Source of the DNA: Pseudohongiella acticola
GTDB lineage: Bacteria; Pseudomonadota; Gammaproteobacteria; Pseudomonadales; Pseudohongiellaceae
Direction: 5' to 3'
DNA length: 64,000 nt
NCBI RefSeq assembly: GCF_001758195.1
Contig: NZ_MASR01000001.1
Coordinates: 1,674,001 to 1,738,000, forward strand
Shown here: in pieces, positions 46,685-54,007 of the stretch
Layout: each line of letters starts with the position of its first letter
How positions within the stretch are numbered: position 1 is the first letter of the stretch
The notes under the pieces: generated by a model
What the model saw: only the letters and a program-made list of their open reading frames with translations
Databases searched by the model: none
Told to the model about the DNA's origin: nothing
Position numbers and translations under genes: made by a program

Positions 46685-47671
46685 ATGAACAAGATCACAA
46701 TGACACAGATATTCAAACCATCCATGCTGGCACTGGCTTGCGCCATGGCAATCTCGCCCCTGTCGCTGGCTCAGCAGCAGTCTTCCGGTGATGCCGATGT
46801 TCAGGCTCAGAGCCGTGTTTCAGCCAATGTTGAAACCAATGCGTCTGTCGACTCACAGGCTCGTGCCGGTGACAATACAGAGGTGTCCATGCAGGAAGAT
46901 GCCAACATGGAAGCCAACGTGGATCAGCAGACAGATCTGAGTGTGTCTGTATCAAGCGCCGTTGCTGAAGCCCGTGAGAACGGTGAGTCAGTTTCCAATG
47001 CAGCCATCAGTGCCGCAGCACAAGCTGGTGCCGAAGCTGAGGCAGCGATGACACAGGCAATGGAACAGGCACGCGCCAACGGTGAGTCGATGGCCGATGC
47101 AGCCATAACCGCCAGCGCCGAGATTTCAGCACAGGCACGTGCTGAAGCCCGTGACAATGCCGCCGAAGCTCAGGCCACGGCACGCCTGGCCGGGCAGGCA
47201 GCGACAAATGCGGCGACCAATGCCGCCAATGAAGCACGCAATGCCAGTCAGCGGGCTGCTGCTGAAGTATCCTCAACCGTCGATGTGACCGGCCGTGCTG
47301 CCGCTGATGCCGCACGTGAAGCGCGTGACTCGGTACAGGAAAGTGCCCAGCAATCGGTTGGCGCTGAAGCGCGTCAGGAAGTTCGCGGTGACATCAGTGC
47401 CACCATCAACGAAGAAGTGTCATCGGAAACCGCTAGCAGCGTCCGCGACAGCGTTCGCGCTGACGTCCAGGGTGATGTCAGCCAGGAAGTGCGCAGCGAT
47501 GTCACGGGTAACATTCAGGGAAGCGCGCAGGAAAGCGTTCGCGAGAATGTCCGTAACACTGTTCGCGACGATGTACGCGGTAACGTAAACTCCGAGGTAA
47601 GCGCAGAAGTCGCTGGCGAGGTCACCAGCTCAGTGCGCGATAATGTGCGCAACAGCATCACTGGCCAGTAA
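46685..47671 (+). CDS. secreted Ala/Glu/Arg-rich helical repeat protein
   Basis: 328 aa from the ATG at 46685, with AGGAG nine bases upstream. A signal peptide (about 1-29, ending PLSLAQ) is followed by a low-complexity, fully helical body. Part one (about 70-200) is rich in Ala with repeats such as ARENGESVSNAAISAAAQA and ARANGESMADAAITASAEI. Part two (about 220-328) repeats V-R-x-x-V-R-x-D-V, for example VRENVRNTVRDDVRGNV. There is no Cys and no known catalytic motif. The pattern recalls LEA-like or apolipoprotein-like amphipathic helices that could bind membranes, but I recognise no family. An ECF-type promoter precedes it, so it is probably made under envelope stress. Confidence 0.75.
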   Translation: MNKITMTQIFKPSMLALACAMAISPLSLAQQQSSGDADVQAQSRVSANVETNASVDSQARAGDNTEVSMQEDANMEANVDQQTDLSVSVSSAVAEARENGESVSNAAISAAAQAGAEAEAAMTQAMEQARANGESMADAAITASAEISAQARAEARDNAAEAQATARLAGQAATNAATNAANEARNASQRAAAEVSSTVDVTGRAAADAAREARDSVQESAQQSVGAEARQEVRGDISATINEEVSSETASSVRDSVRADVQGDVSQEVRSDVTGNIQGSAQESVRENVRNTVRDDVRGNVNSEVSAEVAGEVTSSVRDNVRNSITGQ

Positions 47672-47711
47672 ACGCTGCCAAACCATACGGTTTGTTATCT
47701 CGATGCTCAAG

Positions 47712-47746
47712 GACGAAGGTCGGCTCTGCGGAGACTGGCCTTCGTC
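47712..47746 (+). terminator. hairpin after the Ala-rich protein gene
   Basis: GACGAAGG (47712-47719) pairs with CCTTCGTC (47739-47746), extended by a wobble pair. No T run follows, so this is a possible Rho-assisted or mRNA-stabilising hairpin. Confidence 0.4.
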
Positions 47747-47771
47747 GCTTGCTAGACGATGGACACAGCAG

Positions 47772-47799
47772 GGAACTATTCTAACGCTCATGGCGTAAT
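47772..47799 (+). promoter_or_regulatory. ECF-type promoter P2 of the outer-membrane barrel gene
   Basis: GGAAC (47772-47776), 17 bp, CGTAAT (47794-47799). The spacing is identical to P1. The expected start near 47806 gives a 17-nt leader before the ATG at 47823, with GGGGAAGG as ribosome-binding site. Confidence 0.55.
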
Positions 47800-47822
47800 C
47801 ACACACATATCAGGGGAAGGAT

Positions 47823-48773
47823 ATGACAAGCAAATACCGGCATTTCAAAACCTCAGGCCGTTGCCACTGCGCTACCGGACTGCTACTTCTGGCCGCTGGC
47901 ATTGGTTCCGGCATAACCTGGGCTCAGTCCGATGACGCTCTCACCTGGTCCGGCTCGCTGGAAGCCGGGGCCGAATACAACAGCAATGTCAGTGTCAGCG
48001 AACTGGAAAGCGCCACCGGCGAGGCCGACTCATCCGCCAACGTGGACGCAGGCATAAATGCCAACTGGCAGGCTTCCGAACGATTGTCCGTTGACGCCGG
48101 CTACAGTTTCAGTGGCCAGCGTTATCAGGACTTTGACGCCTTCGATCTCGACCTGCATCTGCTGTACGGCGACGTCAGTTACGAGTTCGATCAGTTCAGT
48201 GTCGGCACCAATTATTATCATGCGGATGCCAAACTGGGTGGCGATGATTTTCTGACCCTGAAACAGTATTCTTTCTATGCTGGCAAGCTGTTCGCAGACC
48301 AGTGGTTTGTGCGCGGCGCACTGAATTTTGCCGACAAGACATTCGACGATTTTGCACAACGGGATGCCGACACTGAAGGCCTGAGCCTGGACCTGTTCTG
48401 GTTCTTTAATGAGGGCAACAGCAATCTGGTACTGGGTTATGCCTTTGATGACGAGCAGGCACGTGAGCCCGCATTTTCATACGAAGCCGATACCGTACGA
48501 CTGCGCTACACCCATGACTTTGTTTTGTTTGATAAGGAGACAGAGTTTGGTGTGGGCACACGCTTTCAGGACAGAAATTATCAGGCGGTGACACCCGGAC
48601 TGGGAGCTCGTCGCGATGACCGTCAGCAGATTACTGATGCTCGACTGGAAATGTCATTGAACGAAGCTTTGGCAGCTGCCATTCAAGTTGAACGCGGCAA
48701 TTATCAGTCGAACCTGGCGAGCGCCGACTACACGGAAAACCGGGTATCGGCAACCCTGATACTGAGTTTCTGA
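47823..48773 (+). CDS. outer-membrane beta-barrel protein
   Basis: 316 aa with a signal peptide (about 1-35, ending ITWAQ). The mature part alternates polar and aromatic residues in amphipathic strands (GSLEAGAEYNSNVSV, LSVDAGYSFSGQRYQDF, FSVGTNYYHADAKLG) and ends with the aromatic C-terminal signature RVSATLILSF for BAM insertion. It has a Slam/DUF560-like strand pattern, but no N-terminal TPR domain. Function unknown; a porin-like or surface-assembly role is possible. Promoter P2 ties it to the nearby ECF sigma factor. Confidence 0.8.
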   Translation: MTSKYRHFKTSGRCHCATGLLLLAAGIGSGITWAQSDDALTWSGSLEAGAEYNSNVSVSELESATGEADSSANVDAGINANWQASERLSVDAGYSFSGQRYQDFDAFDLDLHLLYGDVSYEFDQFSVGTNYYHADAKLGGDDFLTLKQYSFYAGKLFADQWFVRGALNFADKTFDDFAQRDADTEGLSLDLFWFFNEGNSNLVLGYAFDDEQAREPAFSYEADTVRLRYTHDFVLFDKETEFGVGTRFQDRNYQAVTPGLGARRDDRQQITDARLEMSLNEALAAAIQVERGNYQSNLASADYTENRVSATLILSF

Positions 48774-48788
48774 CTCTCCTGAGCCACT

Positions 48789-50651
48789 TCAAGGATGCAA
48801 CAGGCCGTGACCAAAAACAGGGTCATGGCCTGTTGTCCCCAGGTCCATCGCTGTTGCCATCAGTCGACGCCGGGCCTGTTCAGGACTGGACCCTGACGCC
48901 AGTTCACAGGCAAAAAAAGCACTGACAACCGGTGCAGCCATCGACGTCCCGGATTCACGCCCGAAACTGCCATCTCCCCGCGCTGTGGGCACCGAAACAC
49001 CCAACGCAGCAAAATCCACATGATCGCCTTGCGCCGCCCAACGGTAAGCAGAGCGATCATCCGCCACGGCCGTTCCCGTCACCACGCCACTGTATGCTGC
49101 GGGGTACAACAGGGCCGCATGCGGCCCGGCATTGCCAGCGGCAGCCACCACGATTCTGTTCTGTGCCTGTGCTGCCATGATCACCTGCTCCAGCAGTCGG
49201 TTGGCGGGCCCGGCCAGACTCATGTTGATCACCCGTACCTGCTCCTGCCCCAGCATCCAGTTGATGGCCTCCAGCAAATGCACAACGGTAGCGCCCTGAT
49301 GATAGACATCCTGTGAATAAACAACACTGGCATTGTAAATGGTTGCACCTGGCAACAAAGGCGCCAGGTCACCTCCATGGGCTCTACCATCACCTACCAG
49401 TACACCGGCGACGGCAGTGCCATGACCCGAACTCATATCAACCTTGTCCTGCAGAAATTGCCGACTGACAAACACAGACGCAGCATCGGAGGGCCTGGAG
49501 AATGCAGCATGATCGGTGTTGATCATCGAATCAATGACGCCAACCGACACCGGGTCTTCACACACCGCACGCATAGGCGTCGATAAACGATCGGCATTAT
49601 CATCAACCCCATCATCCGCATGAGTATTGTCTGGCGGCTGGACAGACTGGGCAGAGTAAACGTGATTGCGATCAATGAGCTCACGCATCGTTTCAGGCAC
49701 CAGCGCCAGCAATTGGTCATTGGTATCCAGATCCGGCGGCACCCGGAACCTCAGCACCACGCTGTCCAATGCATCCAGATCACTGGTTTGTGTCAGATAA
49801 CGCATCAGCTCCGGCGCTTCGTCAATAAGCTGGTCACGCTGTGCCTCGCTCAGCATCATCACCCACTCGCGCTCAAGCGCGCGGATGTCTGGCGCGATCG
49901 CAACTTCGACAAACATTTCGCTGCCATCTGCACCTATAATGGGAAGACGGTCGGGTAAAGAGGCCATCGGGCTGGGTCCGGGAATGCGTTCGCGCACCAG
50001 CTGTGTTGCCTGTTGCGCTATCTCAGCGCCCGACTGGGTCACCGCTGGCAGCAGGCGTCCAGTGGCGACGTCGGATGCCCGTCCTGTCACGCTCTCGAGT
50101 TCCTGCTGAGTCCGCTCAAGTTGCTGCCCGGCGCGCTCAAGCTGCTGTGATGTGCGCTCAAGCTGTTGCTCCGTGCGCTCAAGCAGCTGTTCCTGCACAC
50201 GCGATGTCTGTCCACCCTGCACCCGATCCAGCACCTGGTCCTGAACCTGCTCCTGCAACTGGTCTTGCGCAGCCTGCGCCTGGCCCTGAACGCGATCAAT
50301 GGTCTGACTCTGCACGCGATCAATCGCCTGTTCCTGCGTTCTCTCGGCGGTCTGCTGCTGGGTCCTTTCCGCGGCCTGCTGCTGAGCTCTATCAGTCGCC
50401 TGCTCCTGGGCACGCTCTGCTGTACGTTCCAGCACCTGTTCCGTAGTCTGCGTCTGCACGCGATCCTCTGCCTGCTGCTGCACACGCTCACGCGCCTGTT
50501 CCAGTGCGCGGTCGGCGGCCTGTTGCTGTGCCTGCTCAGTCTGGCGATCAACAACATCCTGCACCGCATCGGGCACCAGCTGGGCCTTAGTCGCCATGGA
50601 AAGCAGCAACATAGCACTGCATAAACTTGTCAATCGCCGGTTAAATCTCAT
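48789..50651 (-). CDS. secreted subtilisin-like (S8) serine protease with Gln/Arg-rich repeat arm
   Basis: 620 aa from the ATG at 50651, with AGGA five bases upstream; a TTG at 50669 lies upstream. A signal peptide (about 1-24) is followed by residues ~25-200 built from repeats of the type ER-x-QQQ-A (DRAQQQAAERTQQQTAERTQ), a long coiled coil that may anchor or oligomerise the enzyme. The protease domain has catalytic Asp374 (VGVIDSMINTDH), His410 (GHGTAVAGV) and Ser570 (SGTSMAAPVV), with the oxyanion Asn in AAGNAGPHA. Divergent from the ECF sigma factor; promoter P3 abuts the sigma promoter P4. It may degrade envelope proteins or process the repeat protein. Confidence 0.88.
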   Translation of the reverse strand: MRFNRRLTSLCSAMLLLSMATKAQLVPDAVQDVVDRQTEQAQQQAADRALEQARERVQQQAEDRVQTQTTEQVLERTAERAQEQATDRAQQQAAERTQQQTAERTQEQAIDRVQSQTIDRVQGQAQAAQDQLQEQVQDQVLDRVQGGQTSRVQEQLLERTEQQLERTSQQLERAGQQLERTQQELESVTGRASDVATGRLLPAVTQSGAEIAQQATQLVRERIPGPSPMASLPDRLPIIGADGSEMFVEVAIAPDIRALEREWVMMLSEAQRDQLIDEAPELMRYLTQTSDLDALDSVVLRFRVPPDLDTNDQLLALVPETMRELIDRNHVYSAQSVQPPDNTHADDGVDDNADRLSTPMRAVCEDPVSVGVIDSMINTDHAAFSRPSDAASVFVSRQFLQDKVDMSSGHGTAVAGVLVGDGRAHGGDLAPLLPGATIYNASVVYSQDVYHQGATVVHLLEAINWMLGQEQVRVINMSLAGPANRLLEQVIMAAQAQNRIVVAAAGNAGPHAALLYPAAYSGVVTGTAVADDRSAYRWAAQGDHVDFAALGVSVPTARGDGSFGRESGTSMAAPVVSAFFACELASGSSPEQARRRLMATAMDLGTTGHDPVFGHGLLHP

Positions 50652-50684
50652 CAGAGTCCTGAAAATCAAAGGGTTACAGTCATT

Positions 50685-50712
50685 CTAACGGCTCAGGTCG
50701 AAAAAATATTCC
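50685..50712 (-). promoter_or_regulatory. ECF-type promoter P3 of the S8 protease gene
   Basis: On the minus strand GGAAT (50712-50708), 17 bp, CGTTAG (50690-50685). Same spacing as P1 and P2. Its -35 faces that of P4. Confidence 0.6.
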
Positions 50713-50730
50713 ACCTTCATGGAATATTTT
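50703..50730. repeat. 11-bp inverted repeat formed by two back-to-back ECF -35 elements
   Basis: AAAATATTCCA (50703-50713) and TGGAATATTTT (50720-50730) are perfect inverted copies with a 6-bp spacer. Each arm carries one GGAAT -35 element, so the dyad is explained by divergent promoters of the same sigma factor; a separate dyad-binding regulator remains possible. Confidence 0.6.
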
Positions 50731-50747
50731 AAATTACCATCCGTCAA
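50721..50747 (+). promoter_or_regulatory. ECF-type promoter P4 of the sigma factor gene (autoregulation)
   Basis: GGAAT (50721-50725), 16 bp, CGTCAA (50742-50747). A start near 50754 supports translation from the ATG at 50779 rather than the upstream in-frame ATG at 50719, which lies inside the promoter. Confidence 0.55.
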
Positions 50748-50778
50748 TGAGCTAAGGAAGGGGAAAAACAGGAAACCT

Positions 50779-51249
50779 ATGACAGACCAGTTGATGGACA
50801 TATTACCGGGCCTCAGACGATTTGCCTGGTCACTGACGCAGTCAGTACATGATGCCGACGACCTGTTGCAGGCAACCGTCGAGCGTTTATTGAAAAAAGG
50901 TGTCCCTGAAGGCGTGGAAGTTGCCCGATGGGCCTACACCGTGTGCCGAAACCTGTGGATCGATGAATATCGGTCGCGCCGCGTACGCAAGAGTGTCGAT
51001 GTCGACACAGACCTGGCCGATGCAGGGCAGATTGACGGCGAAAACGATGTGCAGGCGCAGATGGAATTGAAGCAGGTCATGCAGATAATGCAGCAACTGC
51101 CGGAAGAACAGCGACTGACGTTGACCATGGTAACCGTTCAGGGGATGTCGTATCTGGATGTGGCAGAGGCACTGGAAATTCCTGTCGGCACGGTCATGAG
51201 CCGGCTGGCACGGGCACGCAGCAAGCTTGTAGAACTGGTAAATGCATAG
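50779..51249 (+). CDS. ECF-family RNA polymerase sigma factor
   Basis: 156 aa from the ATG at 50779 (MTDQLMDILPGLRRFAW), preceded by AGGAA. Sigma region 2 (about 10-70) has DADDLLQATVERLLKK and RWAYTVCRNLWIDEYRSRR for -10 recognition. Region 4 (about 95-150) has LPEEQRLTLTMVTVQGMSYLDVAEALEIPVGTVMSRL for -35 binding. Four nearby promoters share GGAAT/C-N16/17-CGT and include its own, suggesting it directs this module. The next gene, 41 bp downstream, encodes a membrane anti-sigma factor. Confidence 0.93.
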   Translation: MTDQLMDILPGLRRFAWSLTQSVHDADDLLQATVERLLKKGVPEGVEVARWAYTVCRNLWIDEYRSRRVRKSVDVDTDLADAGQIDGENDVQAQMELKQVMQIMQQLPEEQRLTLTMVTVQGMSYLDVAEALEIPVGTVMSRLARARSKLVELVNA

Positions 51250-51290
51250 CAATAGAAGTTTTGGAGCCTACGGGATGGTGGAGCATCAAC

Positions 51291-52082
51291 ATGAATATTA
51301 GCGACGAAAAACTGGGCGCATTTCTTGATCGGGAATTGCCCGACCACGAGATGAATGCAATCAATATTGCGGTTGCCAACGACAACACTCTGGCTGCACG
51401 CCTGGCTGCTCTGGCCAGTGCCGATGCTCTGCTTAAGCGCCACGCGTCAGCACTGGATTCACGGCCCATGCCGGACGGCGTGCTGACTCTGCTGCAGGCT
51501 GAGGCTGATGAAAGCGCATTATCTGCCACTGCAGCCCAGACACATAAGGATTCGGCAACAACCGACAACGTCGTGCCGATGTCACGCTGGCAGGAAAAAC
51601 GCCAGTCAGCCGGACAATGGTTCAATCGGCACGTGGCACTGGCGGCCGGCATTGCACTGGTTGTAGGTTTCACCGGCGGTCAGTTCCTTGACGATGCCGA
51701 TCGTGACGCTACAGGTTCAATGATGGCGATGACGCTGGACTCCGATGTAAGCAATGCATTGGACACTCAAGTCAGCGGCGAAGCCCTGATCATTGACGAT
51801 GCCACGCGAATTCAGAGTCGCTTCAGTTTTGTTGATACCAATGCAAGACGTTGTCGTCAGTTCGTTCTGCAGCAAAATGGACATAGCAGCGAGAACATTG
51901 CCTGTCATACCCAGCAAGGCTGGGAACTGATCGCCAGTGTGGTTGCTACCGGAGCCAATGCCGGTGAGTACCAGACTGCCAGTGGCAACTCCATGCTCGA
52001 CAGTGCGCTCGATGCCATGATGACCGGCAACGCATTGAGCCTGGACAAGGAAAATGAACTGATCTCACGTCAATGGCAGTAA
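51291..52082 (+). CDS. membrane-bound anti-sigma factor
   Basis: 263 aa from the ATG at 51291. The cytoplasmic N terminus MNISDEKLGAFLDRELPDHE resembles the sigma-binding helix of anti-sigma factors but lacks the HxxxCxxC zinc motif. A single membrane helix follows (about 116-136, HVALAAGIALVVGFTGGQFL), then a periplasmic sensor domain with two cysteines (RRCRQFVLQQ and ENIACHTQQGWEL) of the RT0821-like surface-antigen fold. The second-last residues are polar with no lipobox. Signal release probably requires regulated proteolysis; no dedicated site-1 protease is visible. Confidence 0.85.
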   Translation: MNISDEKLGAFLDRELPDHEMNAINIAVANDNTLAARLAALASADALLKRHASALDSRPMPDGVLTLLQAEADESALSATAAQTHKDSATTDNVVPMSRWQEKRQSAGQWFNRHVALAAGIALVVGFTGGQFLDDADRDATGSMMAMTLDSDVSNALDTQVSGEALIIDDATRIQSRFSFVDTNARRCRQFVLQQNGHSSENIACHTQQGWELIASVVATGANAGEYQTASGNSMLDSALDAMMTGNALSLDKENELISRQWQ

Positions 52083-52138
52083 GCGATTGCGCTATCTTTG
52101 ACGCCACTTTTTGATACACCGCCAACAGGAGATACAGC

Positions 52139-52705
52139 ATGAACAGGTTTAACCAACATGGATTCACGTCTGACAATCATCATACCCGCGGCATGATGGC
52201 ACTGGTCGCCGTCGTGCTGTTCAGTGTTTTGACTGCGTGCGCCTCCCAGCCGGAGTATCGCGCGGCTGACGGACGCGGCTACGGCTACACCGAGCAACAA
52301 CTGAGCAGCGATCAATACCGCGTCAATTTCAAGGCCCGTGGTGACGATACCGGTCTGGCGATGGACTACGCCATGCTGCGCGCCAGCGAACTGACCATGG
52401 AAAAAGGCTACGACTGGTTTGATGTGGCTTCGCGCGACACTCTGGTGGATCGCGAACGTGTCAATTCGGGTGTCGCAGTCGGCACCGGTGTTACCTACAC
52501 CACGGTGCAGGACTGTGGCCTGCTCACCTGTCGCACCTACCAGCGCCCGAGCCAGTCTTACCATACCGGTATGCACCTGGGCGATGAACGCAGCGATGTA
52601 GAAGTCATCATGGAGATTCGTATGGGCAACGGCATTCGTCCCAGCGGTGAACAGAACTACGATGCACGTGAAGTGTATGAAAACCTGAAGCCGGAAACCG
52701 AATAA
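52139..52705 (+). CDS. lipoprotein of the CC0125/CC1285 family
   Basis: 188 aa. The signal peptide ends at the lipobox LTAC, with the cysteine near residue 34. The mature part carries the family pattern GYGYTEQQLSSDQYRVNFKA, then a helix AMLRASELTMEKGYDWFDV and a beta region. Function unknown. It lies 56 bp after the anti-sigma factor with AGGAG as ribosome-binding site, as last gene of the sigma operon, so it is probably an envelope target or part of the sensing system. Confidence 0.82.
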   Translation: MNRFNQHGFTSDNHHTRGMMALVAVVLFSVLTACASQPEYRAADGRGYGYTEQQLSSDQYRVNFKARGDDTGLAMDYAMLRASELTMEKGYDWFDVASRDTLVDRERVNSGVAVGTGVTYTTVQDCGLLTCRTYQRPSQSYHTGMHLGDERSDVEVIMEIRMGNGIRPSGEQNYDAREVYENLKPETE

Positions 52706-52758
52706 ACGCACAAAGGGCGGACCCTGGTTTGCCCGACTAAAGCAATTTCCCGGTTTGC

Positions 52759-52822
52759 CTCTGGCGGACGGTGTCGGTACCTCGCGGGCCGACACCTCCT
52801 CCCCTTCCTTCTGCCGCCAGAG
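52759..52822 (+). repeat. nested inverted repeat between the lipoprotein gene and yggS
   Basis: CTCTGGCGG (52759-52767) pairs with CCGCCAGAG (52814-52822), and inside it GGTGTCGG (52770-52777) pairs with CCGACACC (52789-52796). The 248-bp gap holds no credible gene. This could terminate the sigma operon or be a structured element; no long T run follows. Confidence 0.5.
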
Positions 52823-52953
52823 GTATTTATTCACATTGCAACCACGGCTTGCCAGCGAACCCCGTGTCCGCAAACGGAACCCCTGCCCACAAAAAAAACC
52901 AAAGTCCCAGCCATGATATGATGGTCTCAGATTTCCATCAGGTCCGGCTCACC

Positions 52954-53670
52954 ATGACCCAGAAGCAACCACACCACAGTATCGCGGACAACTACCAGCA
53001 GGTACTCGCCAGCATCCGGTCTCAGGAAGATCGATTCCATCGCCCTGCTGACAGCGTCCACTTGCTGACTGTCAGCAAAACCCACGATGCCGACAAAGTG
53101 CGGCAGGCATATGTCGCCGGTGCGCGGGACTTCGGTGAAAATTATGTGCAGGAGGCGCTGGACAAGATTACGGCACTGGCACAATCACCCCAGCCCCTGA
53201 ACGACGCCACCTGGCACTTTATTGGCCCGATTCAGTCCAACAAAACGCGGGACATTGCCGGAGAGTTTGCCTGGGTACACAGTGTCGACAGACTAAAAAT
53301 CGCGCAACGCCTGAATGATCAACGCCCTGACAACCTTCCACCACTGAATGTCTGCGTCCAGGTCAATCTCTCCAACGAAGACAGTAAATCAGGCGTTCCA
53401 TTGGATGCAGCGGAGTCACTCTGCGCCAGCATCGCTGCGATGCCCCGCTTGCAACTCCGAGGTCTGATGGCCATACCTGCCCCCTGCGCTGAGCATGAAC
53501 AGCAACGTAAAGCGTTTCAGCCACTGCATGCAGCGTTTAAAGAATTGCAGCAACGCCACCCAACCATGGACACATTATCGATTGGCATGAGCAATGATTT
53601 TGCTGCCGCGATTGCAGAAGGTTCCACCATGATCCGGGTCGGCACCGCCATTTTTGGCGCCCGCAGCTAA
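52954..53670 (+). CDS. yggS: YggS-family PLP homeostasis protein
   Basis: 238 aa from the ATG at 52954 (MTQKQPHHSIADNYQQV); the longer open frame from 52771 runs through a structured intergenic region and is not homologous. A TIM-barrel PLP carrier with the binding lysine in LLTVSKTHDADKV, then DFGENYVQEALDK, WHFIGPIQSNKTRDI and the C-terminal LSIGMSNDFAAAIAEGSTMIRVGTAIFG. It keeps free PLP in balance. In Pseudomonas it is beside pilT and followed by proC; neither holds here. Its last six codons (FGARS-stop) are tandemly repeated downstream. Confidence 0.96.
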   Translation: MTQKQPHHSIADNYQQVLASIRSQEDRFHRPADSVHLLTVSKTHDADKVRQAYVAGARDFGENYVQEALDKITALAQSPQPLNDATWHFIGPIQSNKTRDIAGEFAWVHSVDRLKIAQRLNDQRPDNLPPLNVCVQVNLSNEDSKSGVPLDAAESLCASIAAMPRLQLRGLMAIPAPCAEHEQQRKAFQPLHAAFKELQQRHPTMDTLSIGMSNDFAAAIAEGSTMIRVGTAIFGARS

Positions 53671-53706
53671 TTTGGCGCCCGCAGCTAATTTGGAGCCCGC
53701 GCCTAA
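53653..53706 (+). repeat. three tandem 18-bp units at the end of yggS
   Basis: The unit TTTGGCGCCCGCAGCTAA encodes FGARS-stop at 53653-53670, is repeated exactly at 53671-53688, and with three changes at 53689-53706. Each copy ends in an in-frame TAA. The third overlaps the stop of the convergent acyl carrier gene. Confidence 0.85.
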
Positions 53707-53936
53707 GCCGCCTTCGACACGCGCACCAGATCAATCAGGTCATTCACAGTGTCCACCTGAAACAATGCGTGCTCGGGTATCTCGACACCAAAATGCACTT
53801 CAATTTCGAACACAATCTGGATCATTTTCAGAGAATCGATCATCAGCGAACTGACCGTGGTGTCTGCCTCAATGGCGTGAACCTCGGCGGCCGGCTCAAT
53901 GCAGTCACGAATGATTGTTACGATTCTGTTTTCCAT
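53703..53936 (-). CDS. acyl carrier protein-like
   Basis: 77 aa from the ATG at 53936, with AGGAG nine bases upstream. The four-helix ACP pattern is clear, with phosphopantetheine Ser in LMIDSLKMIQIVFEIE, acidic second helix and a C-terminal VDTVNDLIDLVRV. It is not the fatty-acid synthase AcpP by context; it follows a ligase-like gene (71-bp gap) and is likely its partner or a specialised carrier. Confidence 0.85.
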   Translation of the reverse strand: MENRIVTIIRDCIEPAAEVHAIEADTTVSSLMIDSLKMIQIVFEIEVHFGVEIPEHALFQVDTVNDLIDLVRVSKAA

Positions 53937-54007
53937 CTCTGGTCTCTCCTTTGGGTAACGCTTCCTTCCGTTTCTGTGGATCACCGCCTGTCGCGCGCAC
54001 TCGCACG

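Noticed and set aside
50703-50730. Perfect 11-bp palindrome as a repressor operator
   Set aside because: Each arm is the GGAAT -35 element of a promoter pointing outward, with -10 elements at the expected spacing on both sides, so divergent ECF promoters explain it.
52772-52794. TGTC...GACA pair upstream of yggS as a third GlrR box
   Set aside because: The spacer is 15 bp, not 10, and no sigma-54 promoter follows.
52771-52953. N-terminal extension of yggS to 299 residues
   Set aside because: It would begin with GTG inside a nested inverted repeat and encode Pro-rich sequence not found in YggS. The ATG at 52954 fits the family start.
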